Below are positions 24,831 through 33,539 of a stretch of 64,000 bases of DNA, in pieces. Every line of letters begins with the position of its first letter. Within the stretch, counting starts at the first letter, position 1. The stretch is from Sebastes aleutianus (lineage: Eukaryota; Chordata; Actinopteri; Perciformes; Sebastidae), in assembly GCA_916700875.1 (NCBI GenBank), contig CAKAKS010000038.1, positions 10,893,719-10,957,718 on the forward strand, written 5' to 3'. Below the pieces are notes generated by a model that worked only from the letters and a program-made list of their open reading frames with translations, did no database searches and had not been told where the DNA came from. Position numbers and translations under genes: made by a program.

Positions 24831-26644
24831 ACTTTTATGGATGAATGATTTGTACCTTGTTTTGGATGTTGAACTGAAAATTCGACAATAAAATTCAATA
24901 AATGGTGAACTTGTGTTGTTTTTGTTAAATACCATGTAAACCCAATAAATACTGAAAAGGACATTGAAAAGGATTTTTAGAAAACGTGATCAGCTGTTTT
25001 CTCTTACTGGCCTTACTGGTGTCTCGTGGTAGTTAAGCAGCGTAGGATACATTCTTGCTCACCCAGTCAGAGGTTTAATGTGAGATAAACATTTCAGAGC
25101 ATTGAGTAATGATCAATGTGTGATATTAGGCTGCCACATGATAGAACACAAATAAAACTTGTCACATTTTTCTGACTACTTAACAAAAGCCCCAGAGCAG
25201 TTTTCAGGTGAATAAATGAAAGTGACGCGGTCCTCTTTCAGACTCTTGCCCTGACACTCGGCCAGGGTGGCTCAGTGTTCCCTGGCTCTCAGCCCCTCCA
25301 TGTGTTTGTGCATCCCAGGACAGTTGACATTGATTGTGCAGGAGACAGACTGAGACACATTAGTACCCAGCTCGCTCCTGCCGCTGAAAAACACATTAAC
25401 TGGCTGCATTGGGAGCCCTGTCTGGTAACCATGGCAAAGCACACAGGGAGGGAGGGAGGGAGGAGGAGGAGGAGGGTTGAGACGGGGCAGCGGGTTCAGC
25501 GCGCAGTCTCTCAGGGGTTGTCTTTCTCAAACGCTCCTTTCCTTTCCTCCGGCCACGTCTGTCATTTTCTCTCAGCCTCTCTCTCTCTCTCCTTTAAACT
25601 GACAGCCTCTCTCTCTCTCTCTCCTGTCTCTCCTCTCTCCTCAAACACATATAAACACAATTTGCATATTTCTTTCTCTTGTCTTGCATTCTTCTTATTG
25701 ACGCTGACCTCATCAATCTGCCCTTACCTCATACTCCACCCCCTTATCCAACTACCCAGTGCAACATAATCTGCCTCTCTCTAATTTGCCTCTTTTTTTT
25801 CTAGCCTTTTTCCCCCCATGTCTTTTCTTTCTTTGTCAATATGGTTCCCCTCTGTGGAGAGGCACAGGAAAAACAAGAAGGAGCTAAAACAGTATGGAAT
25901 AAACTCAGCTAAAATCTGATACTGAAGGAGGACAGATGAGCTTTCAACAACCATACTCATAATATTGATGTATATAGTATAATGTATATACAGTAGTAGG
26001 CTTACTGCTGCTGTGACTCCGTCCCCTATGTGGAATCAATAAATCCTCTGTTTAATTAGTTTATCTTATCTTATAAATCCGTCACACCGTCTTGTGTTGT
26101 GTGCATTTTTATTCTTATCAAGGACATTTTCAACTTAGTGCTACAATGGCTGAACAGGCTTTAAGGTTGTTTTTACTCAGGTACTTGTACTTTGAGTATT
26201 TCCATGTGATATTAATTGTCATTTACTAATATTTAGAAATAAAATGTTTTTGCATTTAAAACTCATACAAATTTTACACTTTCTATCTTAAAACTCAGCT
26301 TTATAACTCTTGCTGAATCACAGCCACTGTGGCCTCTAGTGGCGGTTACAGGATGATGGTCAATATTAAAACAAAGTGTAACAGCAGTGCAAGTAGAGAA
26401 GAATCATAGTCAGCTGACTCTAATGTCAGTTACACAGTAATATATATATAAAGTTTGGTGATAATAGCCACCTACTGGTCATGCCAGACCAAATAAGGCT
26501 GTTGCAGCAAAAGTGTATTGAATTGACCAAGGCTGCAATTTATTATTTATGAATTAAACTTTTATTTGTAAGAGAAAGAATTTGTAATTCCTTCTTTCAA
26601 AAGTTACATCGTCTCGCTTTAAACCAAGTATATGAAAGCCGTAT

Positions 26645-27560
26645 GTCAGCTACTATCGTTTTCAACACCTTCTCATAAATAAACTGCCTCTTTGAACTGA
26701 AATATACATTTCTGATGTTGTTTATTGTGTCATGCATAAACATGGACTTGTAAGACACCAAGAAAACCATTGCAGTAGTGAGAAAGTGGTGCAAAGAACA
26801 GTGTCTCCTGTCCAGAATAAAATCTACCCTGAAAAAGAGTCCTTTAACACAACTTTGTTGAACAAGTTTTTTATAATCTTCCAACTAGAAGAACTCATCA
26901 GACATGACGGACATTTTACTGGAAAGTATATTTCCATTAATCATCATATAATGAGCAATAAAACTTAAAATGTACTTGTCTTCAGTTTTACTTCAATCAC
27001 AAATCAAACAAAGCATTTTTCCTTTCAGGAAAACCATTAAACTGATTCTACACTATAGATATCTTTTATGAGTTTTATGTTTATAATTTAGGTTTGTCTC
27101 AAAAATGAACAGGCCATCTTTCCTTATACTATTTACTGTTCATTTGAGTATAATTAAGAGTGTAGGGTGTTTATCAGTGTTAGAGATGAATCAGTTTATA
27201 TAGAGCTTTGTTACTTTCCTCCATCACTGTATTTTGTCCCTCTGTACACCGTGTATTTGACATTATTACTGTCCAATAATTATTTACACTTAAGAAATTA
27301 GCCTGTAGGAGACAGTGCTGAGCTACAGCCCAGGACTTAGTTGAGGTGGCATATACTAAAGTAAAACACTATTTAATTACATTTTTTAAATTGAAATTAA
27401 ATAACGAATACATTTTAATTACTTCACCCAAGTATATACACTTTTTGATACCATTTACTCCACTATTGTACATTTCAGTGGCCCATATTGTGATCTATCT
27501 ATAGTAACAACACTTCAGGTAAAATGTAACATATATCAGATGTTGATGAAGTTGGCATTT
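26645..27560. repeat. Duplicated flank of the AT-hook gene (block A)
   Basis: Aligns by eye with 39155-40030 plus 41905-41960, the DNA between copies B and C. Shared blocks include GTTTTCAACACCTTCTC, CATAAACATGGACTT, AACTCATCAGACATGA, GTGCTGAGCTACAGCCCA and CATCAGATGTTGATGAAGT. An AATAAA at 26678-26683 matches AATAAA at 39198-39203. So block A starts with the downstream flank of a gene copy, and either a further copy to the left has been lost or the duplication broke within the flank. The LINE and MITE found in the 40.3-41.5 kb counterpart are absent here. Confidence 0.8.
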
Positions 27561-27742
27561 AAAACATGTTTTAACAGAAATCTAACCCCAAACCCTACAT
27601 GGTGCAACAGTATCTGACACAAAAATACTTTTATAGAGCAAATATTGAAGATTTTACTCACCACAAAATCTGAAATTTGGCTTAAAAAATGTTAATCTGA
27701 TGTATTGGGACCATGAGGAGTACTTTCTTTGATGATCTAGTA

Positions 27743-28405
27743 CAGGGGTCTGCAACCTGCGGCTCCGGAGCAACATGTGGCTCTTTAGCTCCTCTCCAGT
27801 GGCTCCCTGTGGATTTTTAAAAATGGAAATGAATAACTGTTTTTTGTTTACATTTTCATTTTTATTTATCATTGTTGTAGGTCTATGGTACGACGGAGAA
27901 TTGGGGCCACATTGAGGAAAAAATAAATAAATCTGAGATTTCGAGAATTAAGTCATAATATTACAAGAATAAAGTCGTAAGTTTACGCAAAAAAAAGTTG
28001 TAATATTATGAAAATAAAGACAAGTTTACGAGGAAAAAGTCGTAATATTATGAGAATAAAGTCAGAAGTTTATGAGAATAAAGTCAGAAGTTTATGAGAA
28101 AAAAAGTCATAATATTATAGCAGTAGTAGTATAAGTAGTATTTTTATGTGTTATTTTCTTTTTTCTCGTAATATTATGACTTTATTCTGGAAATCTCCGA
28201 TTTTTTCCCCTCAATGTGGCCCCTAATACTCCGTCGTACATTTGCACTTTGGCCCTCACTGCATTAGACTTATATACTATATACTTAGACTATAAACTGT
28301 GTTACCTTCATCACAATGCTCAAATGTTTTGCGGCTCCAAACTGATTTATTTTTTTTTTCTTTGCCTAAAATGGCTCTTTTGATAGAAAAGGTTGCTGAC
28401 CCCTG
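27743..28405. mobile_element. hAT-type MITE with internal fold-back
   Basis: Terminal inverted repeats CAGGGGTCTGCAACC (left) and GGTTGCTGACCCCTG (right) differ at one position, and the CAGGGGT start is typical of hAT elements. An 8-bp target duplication is not clear. Inside, a second inverted pair at about 27888-27915 and 28205-28245 (GTACGACGGAG, CACATTGAGG) encloses a minisatellite built from AATAAAGTC(G/A)TAATATTA. A right-hand part of a second copy is at 62956-63450. Confidence 0.8.
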
Positions 28406-28546
28406 GATATGTTACTGTTTTACTAGGCTATATGCGCACCAACATGAATTGTAACTATAAAGTATATTGAACTAAAATATTCACAACGTGAGGAAACAAG
28501 GGATTTGCAATGAAAACAAAAAAAAAAAAATTCTTGGGTCTGCAGA

Positions 28547-28556
28547 AAGCAGTGTG

Positions 28557-28590
<34 letters not shown>
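28547..28590. repeat. (TG)n microsatellite
   Basis: TG dinucleotides with a single CG interruption, directly upstream of the copy A promoter remnant. The copy B counterpart (about 31645) has only a short GTGTG. Confidence 0.9.
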
Positions 28591-28594
<4 letters not shown>

Positions 28595-28654
28595 GATTAA
28601 AGAAGCAAATGTGGGTATAAATACTGAATGTAGGTTACAGTAATACCAGTATGA

Positions 28655-28795
28655 GAGAAATCCCAGTAGCAGCCTGGGAGGGGCGGAACGGAAACTCTGC
28701 GCTCCAGTTTCCTTCAGAGCCTCTCAAACAGTCACGCACGACCGGATGTGGTTGCAAATTTAAACTGCCATCACAGCAACAATAAGCGCGTGCTT
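28655..28795 (+). promoter_or_regulatory. Decayed promoter/exon 1 of AT-hook copy A
   Basis: Matches the promoters at 32790-32925 and 41977-42090: AGCCTGGGAGGGGCGGAACG, CAGTTTCCTTCAGAGCC, GCAAATTTAAAC, CATCACAGCAACAATAAGCG. The ETS core differs: CCGGATGTG at 28742-28750, where copies B and C keep CCGGAAGTG. Homology stops after AAGCGCG near 28790, so the rest of exon 1, its uORF and the splice donor are missing. Confidence 0.7.
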
Positions 28796-28979
28796 ATTAT
28801 TATCATCTATTATATTATTACTTATTGTGTACTTATACTGACGAACCGGTAGTTTATGAAGAACTAAGCTCACTGAACTCCCCTAGAAATGCATTTGTAA
28901 TATAGTAATTCATTGTAATAAGAAACTAACAAGACAAGAAGATAGATTTGTGGTCTTTTTATTTACTTTATCGCCTGAT

Positions 28980-29085
28980 AACATCGGACACTCTTTGTCC
29001 ACACACCGTTAAATATGCCCCTCTGTGACGTCATGTAAACAAACATCAGCTGTGAGCTGGAGACACTTGAAAGATGGGTGAGTAG
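28980..29085 (+). promoter_or_regulatory. Promoter-like block with CRE and forkhead motifs
   Basis: A perfect CRE palindrome TGACGTCA at 29026-29033 overlaps a forkhead-type GTAAACAAACA at 29035-29045. Forty bases on lies AAGATGG/GTGAGT, an ATG followed at once by a consensus donor. This arrangement could be a TSS and first exon, but no downstream exon is identifiable. Confidence 0.2.
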
Positions 29086-29198
29086 TTCTTGCTCTCTTTT
29101 GAAATAGAAAACGACAATAAAGCTGTGCAATATTAATACACTGAATATGAAATACATTTGACTGTGCAATATATCCTTGATGTAATATACACCTCAAG

Positions 29199-29765
29199 TG
29201 CAACTACCTCTGTTTACATTTGATTTATTACATCTATTACCCTACCTATTTAACAAGTGCAACTACCTTTGTTTACATATTATTTATTACATCTATACCC
29301 TACCTATTTTACAGGTGCGACTACCTCTGTTTACATATTATTTATTACATCTACCCTACCTATTTTACAAGTGCAACTACCTTTGTTTACATTTGATTTA
29401 TTACATCTATACCCTACCTATTTTACAAGTGTAACTACCTTTGTTTACATTTGATTTATTACATCTATACCATACCTATTTTACCATTGTAACTACCTCT
29501 GTTTACATTTTATTTATTACATCTATACCATACCTATTTTACAGGTGCGACTACCTCTGTTTACATTTGATTTATTACATCTATACCCTACCTATTTTAC
29601 AGGTGCGAATTACATTTGTTTACATTTGATTTATTACATCTATACCCTACCTATTTTACAAGTGTACAAGTTTACTCTGTTTACATTACATCTATTTGTT
29701 ATATTTTATACTTCTAGTGTAACACTTCTGTTTATATTTATTTATTACATCTACTTTACCTGTTT
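29199..29765. repeat. 58-bp tandem repeat, about ten units
   Basis: Eight well-preserved units and two degenerate ones, each starting TG(C/T)(A/G)ACTACCT and containing TGTTTACAT, TTTATTACATCTA and CCTACCTATTTTAC. The overlapping open frames of 62-98 codons are translations of this array and not genes. The units abut with no spacers, so this is not a CRISPR array. Confidence 0.9.
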
Positions 29766-29779
29766 TATTTTCTTTATAA

Positions 29780-29930
29780 CTGTGTTTTACCTGTTACATG
29801 TTTTATCTGCCTCGTTTAGTCTTGTCAAGTATTTGTTTTAAAGCACTGACCAGAAGTGGCAACTGTGAATCTCGTTGTATTTAATACAATGACAATAAAG
29901 CTTTCAATTCTATTTATTCTGCGATATTTA
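29780..29930. mobile_element. Retroelement-like 3' tail
   Basis: The motif TGAATCTCGTTGTATTTAAT followed by ACAATGACAATAAAG matches the usual 3' end of fish non-LTR elements. Upstream there is only the satellite, so the body is lost. Confidence 0.35.
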
Positions 29931-30045
29931 ATGAAAATGACAAACAGTACAGCCAACAGTAGCCTATAAGTAAACTTTCAGGTGATCACCTGGTGATCTC
30001 CCTCCAGCCAGCTGCCTCCTTATTTAGGTGATAAGTTTAATTTAA

Positions 30046-30750
30046 AGGTCCCATATTGTAAAGAAGTGAGATTTTCATGTTGTTTTTATTATAAAGCAGA
30101 TTGAAGTGCTATATAAATAATGTGAAAGTATCGATCAATCCATGGAGAAACACACACAGCCCGTATTCAGAAAATGTGCATTTGAAACAAGCTGTCAGGA
30201 TTTCTGTCCATTTGTGATGTCACAAATATATCGTATTTATACCATTTCACAGCTTTAAACATAAACATTCTAAATGTGTCCCAGTTTACTTCCTGTTGCA
30301 GTGCAAGGCATATATAAAAGAGGCTGGGTCACACGTCATATCTCCGGGGGGTATAACACATGCGCAGTAAAATGTCGCCTGCACTCGCCGAAATTGAGCC
30401 AATCGCAACGCACGGCCGCAGCTTCTGTTACACTGCGCATGTGTTTTACCCCATACCCCAAGACCCATGTCCGCCCGTGACCCAGCCTCCTTTTCATAGG
30501 CCTTGTTGCAGTGTATGTGAATGTCATCAGCTGACAGGAAGTAAACATGGACCCAAACTGTTGCCTAGCAATGCAATTCCATTGAAATATGCTAAAATGG
30601 AGCGTTTCAGACAGAGAGCGAATACAGGCATATTCAGGCAGACAGTATGAGGAAAATAACATTTTTTTTTAACATTAAAACATATAAACATGTTCTAGAA
30701 GAAACACAAAATACAAGTATGATCCTGAAAATCAGCATGATATGGGACCT
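30046..30750. mobile_element. TTAA-flanked MITE (AGGTCCCATAT family)
   Basis: The left end is TTAA/AGGTCCCATATTG and the right end TATGGGACCT/TTAC. The internal blocks GCATTTGAAACAAGCTGT, GATGTCACAAATATA and AACATGTTCTAGAAG are shared with 47885-48288. Without the nested insert at 30304-30506, the element is about 500 bp. The TTAA target suggests piggyBac-type mobilisation. It lies in what would be the intron of copy A. Confidence 0.8.
30304..30506. mobile_element. Nested 203-bp MITE with 8-bp target duplication
   Basis: The ends are CAAGGC...GAGGCTGGGTCAC (left) and GTGACCCAGCCTCC...GCCTTG (right), inverted repeats of about 29 bp. A second inner inverted pair is built on AACACATGCGCAGT. The element is flanked by perfect copies of TTGCAGTG (30296-30303 and 30507-30514). 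The empty site survives in the related host element near 48045 (TTACAGTGTATG). An 8-bp duplication is typical of hAT transposition. Confidence 0.85.
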
Positions 30751-31017
30751 TTACATAGAAAACAATGCGATCAAACTGATTTTGTCACTGACGTGGGTGT
30801 ACCAATAAAAAGGGGTGTAATATTTAGGCTACACAAATCCCAATACATTAGACCTCTCTGCGTTGTACACATCACATTCCCTTTAGTTCTTTTTGTGTGA
30901 ACCCCCAACCTTAAAGTGGAAATGAAACATTCAACCAAGTTAAGCTAGTTTACTAAATGGATTTCCACTTGACTCTAATGAACCATTTTAAAACAAACAT
31001 GACAAATGTCAGCATTT

Positions 31018-31300
31018 AAAGGGACTGTTTGTAAGAGTAAAGTCAGCGACAGTCAGCGTCGGGCTCGCACTTGCTCGCTCTACATAGACATGAACGAGCA
31101 TCGCTCAACACAGTGAGGCGACACACGTCAGCTAAAACCACAATATCACTCTATATTTCACCTGCTTGGCAGTAATGTTAGCTGACCAGACGAAGGTCTC
31201 TCCATGAATCACTGCTGAACCTAGTGTTGGCTTTTCCTGCCACAGCCTCCCAACCGCGGCCTGAGGGAACAGAGGAGACACCGGCAGCCGGTGCGGAAAG
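31018..31300. mobile_element. Fragment of the AGGGACT MITE
   Basis: TTTAAAGGGACTGTTTGTAA, CGACAGTCAGCGTCGGGCTC, CACACGTCAGCTAAAACCAC and AGTAATGTTAGCTGACCAGA match the full element at 40827-41509. The right half is missing. It sits just upstream of the copy A coding exon. Confidence 0.75.
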
Positions 31301-31348
31301 TGATTATTGAATAAACATTAATTGTGCTTTTCAATGTTGTATTTACAG

Positions 31349-31557
31349 GTGCAGACATAACCAAACCAGTCCAAGCTGACGGCAACAGTATGGAAGAAGA
31401 AATAAGGACGACTGAGACAGAACAAGGAGATATGGCGAGCAATGAGGAAGAGTCCAGTGGAGATATGTCCAACAACAGTCCTGTTAAAAGAGGATGGGGG
31501 AGGCCACAAGGTTCAAAGAATTTGAAGGTTAGCGGCATTTCCGACGGTAAGTCCACA
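31349..31557 (+). pseudogene. AT-hook gene copy A, truncated coding exon
   Basis: Follows the same acceptor as copies B and C (TTTCAATGTTGTATTTACAG). It aligns with their first ~65 codons, but the start codon is ATA at 31357 where the others have ATG, and the first AT-hook reads G-W-G-R-P instead of G-R-G-R-P. The next in-frame ATG is at 31390. Homology ends at 31557 after S-T-Q; the frame then runs through unrelated sequence to a stop at 31618-31620. All later hooks and the acidic tail are gone. With a damaged promoter and no complete exon 1, it is almost certainly dead. A perfect donor sequence (GACG/GTAAGT, GT at 31547) arose where copy C has GGTGGGT, so splicing into something else cannot be excluded. 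Confidence 0.85.
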
Positions 31558-31688
31558 CAGTATTTCTACAGTTTGGTTTCTTTTGCAATGAAAAAAAAAA
31601 GAAGTACAAAAATAGTGTAAGGTATGTTTGGTCTAAAGATAGCAGTGTGAAAAGGATTAAAGATGCAAATACTGAATGTAGGCTACAG

Positions 31689-32774
31689 CAGGGGTTCTCA
31701 ACCTTTTGTAACTTGAGGCCCACGTCATATTTCCTCACCACACGCTTGGAGCTTTTACTGGTGCAGGGTTGTCTCCAACATCACTTTTCGTAAAATAAAA
31801 AAAAAACGCTCCATTTTGTGTAACTGCATCTGTGACACATATGTCTGTAAAGGGGAGACTCGTGGGTACCCATAGAACCCATTTTCATTCACATATCTTG
31901 AGGTCAGAGGTCAAGGGACCCCTTTGAAAATGGTCATGACAGTTTTTCCCCGCCAAAATTTAGCGTAAGTTTGGAGCGTTATTTGGCCTCTTTTGCGACG
32001 AGCTAGTATGACAGGGTTGGTACCAATGGATTTTTCTAATGTGATACTTCAAAACTGAGCCCGCTACAACCTAAAACTGGCAAGTTGCATTAATGTGTTA
32101 AACAAATTAATGGCATTAAAACAAAATTGTGTTAACGTGTTATAATCACGTTAACTTTGACTTGCAAATAATGGCCTCTTCATGTCATTGTCTGCCCTCT
32201 GCTTGTCTCCCTTAAGTTGCTTGCTCAGAGGTTAAGAGGGCTCCCGTTGTGTATTGAGTAGTGGTGTTTTTAATTTTTTTAGACCAGAAAAACTCTTGCT
32301 TTTTACAGCTGCACACTATAAATAATATGTAAAAACTTCCTTGGGCTGTTAGATGTTATTCACCAAGACATATAATCGTTGGAAGAAAGTGCAAACAACA
32401 ATGCGGTCCATGACTCACATCACAACTTGAGAGATGTCATGTAAAAATTGTAATATGAAATGGTAAACTTTTACTGTGGAGTGTTGTTCAATATAAATTG
32501 CTCACATGACCATGCCAGTCTGCTCTGAATCTCTCTGAAACCACAAATAAACCAGTATGCACCACAGTTTTTCCTCGCCAAAATTCAGCGTAACTTTGAA
32601 GTGTTATTCAGCCTCCTTCCTGCAAAGCTATCATGGCATGATTGTAACCAATAGATTCCTTAGGATTTGTAGTTTCATATCATTCCAGTATCCTTCCTCT
32701 TTAGTTTTAAAACCCGCCAACCATTTGTCAGTACCTCCACAACCCACTAAGTGGCGCTCTGAGGCGGGCTCCAG
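31689..32774. mobile_element. Insertion between copies A and B (hAT-like end plus nested element)
   Basis: Block A reads GAATGTAGGTTACAGTAATA and continues straight to CAGTATGAGAGA (about 28625-28660). In block B the same words are separated by about 1.09 kb that begins CAGGGGTTCTCAACC, a hAT-type terminus. Within it, about 31790-32165 is a reverse-oriented copy of the TTAACGCG family, and 32560-32650 repeats part of the same family. No coding sequence. Confidence 0.55.
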
Positions 32775-32789
32775 TATATCAGTATGAGA

Positions 32790-32884
32790 GAGATCCCAGT
32801 AGCAGCCTGGGAGGGGCGGAACGAAAACTCTGCGCTTCAGTTTCCTTCAGAGCCTATAAAACGTACGACGGACGACCGGAAGTG
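32790..32884 (+). promoter_or_regulatory. Promoter of AT-hook copy B
   Basis: Contains a GC box (GGGGCGG, 32813-32819), CAGTTTCCTTC, a TATAAAA at 32855-32861 found only in this copy, and an ETS-family site CCGGAAGTG at 32876-32884. It lies just before the proposed exon 1 and is conserved with copy C. An ETS site at or near the start is typical of broadly expressed genes. Confidence 0.6.
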
Positions 32885-33005
32885 GTCGCAAATTTAAACC
32901 GCCATCACAGCAACAATAAGCGCGTAGTTTCTCTGCATGGGCTGCTCTCTGCAAACAGCGATTTATTATTAACTAAGATAAACTCTGACGGAGGATTTCT
33001 CTAAG
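32885..33005 (+). other. Non-coding exon 1 of AT-hook copy B
   Basis: Sequence through TTTCTCTAAG/GTGATG (donor GT at 33006) is nearly identical to 42047-42167 in copy C. The drop in conservation is not visible until well into the intron, so the border rests on the donor match. The TSS is inferred from the ETS site. The exon joins the acceptor at 37419, eight bases before the start codon. Confidence 0.55.
32937..32972 (+). CDS. Upstream ORF in exon 1 of copy B
   Basis: An 11-codon reading frame, M-G-C-S-L-Q-T-A-I-Y-Y then TAA, lies inside the proposed 5' UTR. The same frame occurs in copy C with one amino acid changed. Such uORFs can dampen translation of the main frame. It is more likely a regulatory leader than a functional peptide. 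Confidence 0.35.
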   Translation: MGCSLQTAIYY

Positions 33006-33539
33006 GTGATGTATGCTCTCTGTTTATTGTATTATTTTATCTGTTTTAACTCAGCTAGCTACTCTCCATTACCCTCCATGTGGAGCTGACTATCACCTGG
33101 ACAACAACCTGGTCCACAGTCAGAATAAAGGCCCTAAACTTAAACACATTTATTGAGCTTCAGTCACAGTTAATAACACACGAGGCTTTAATGAGTTTTT
33201 AAAAATAATTTGCACATGTTTCAATGTGTAAAAAAGCAGCATAATAACATTAAATAATTTAATCCTTTGCTTGTTATTGTTAGCTTCCTGTACTAGTAAT
33301 CCAGGAAATAGACACAGCCGTGCAAAACACATCCTTTAAATAATTAATAAAGAGAGTTTATAGTATGTAAACATGGATTAAATGCTTTCCACTTAATTTT
33401 TTTAAATATGCACTTGTGTATGCTAGTTTACTCTGCAAACTTGTTTGTTTAGAGTAATGTTATTATTTTGGAGCCAAAAAATGTTTTCTGAAATGGAGGA
33501 CGTTTTAAAGTTTTTACGAGTGGATTAATAAATGCATTT

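Larger units (their letters stand above)
22490..26640. other. Gene-free stretch with simple repeats
   Basis: Contains TG runs (22508-22525), one interspersed repeat at 24676-24830, a GGA/GGAGG block and CT tracts at 25440-25625, and one splice-bordered candidate exon (23673-23755). The open frame at 25275-25769 starts at a GTG codon and becomes low-complexity Ser/Leu over the CT tract; it is not a credible gene. Confidence 0.55.

Noticed and set aside
25275..25769. 164-codon frame
   Set aside because: Begins at a GTG codon and runs into CT microsatellite; low-complexity Ser/Leu product.
27735..28413. 8-bp target duplication of the hAT MITE
   Set aside because: ATCTAGTA on the left and GATATGTT on the right do not match well enough to claim.
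29198..29841. Series of 62-98 codon frames, or a CRISPR-like array
   Set aside because: Direct 58-bp tandem repeat with no unique spacers; the frames are the repeat translated.
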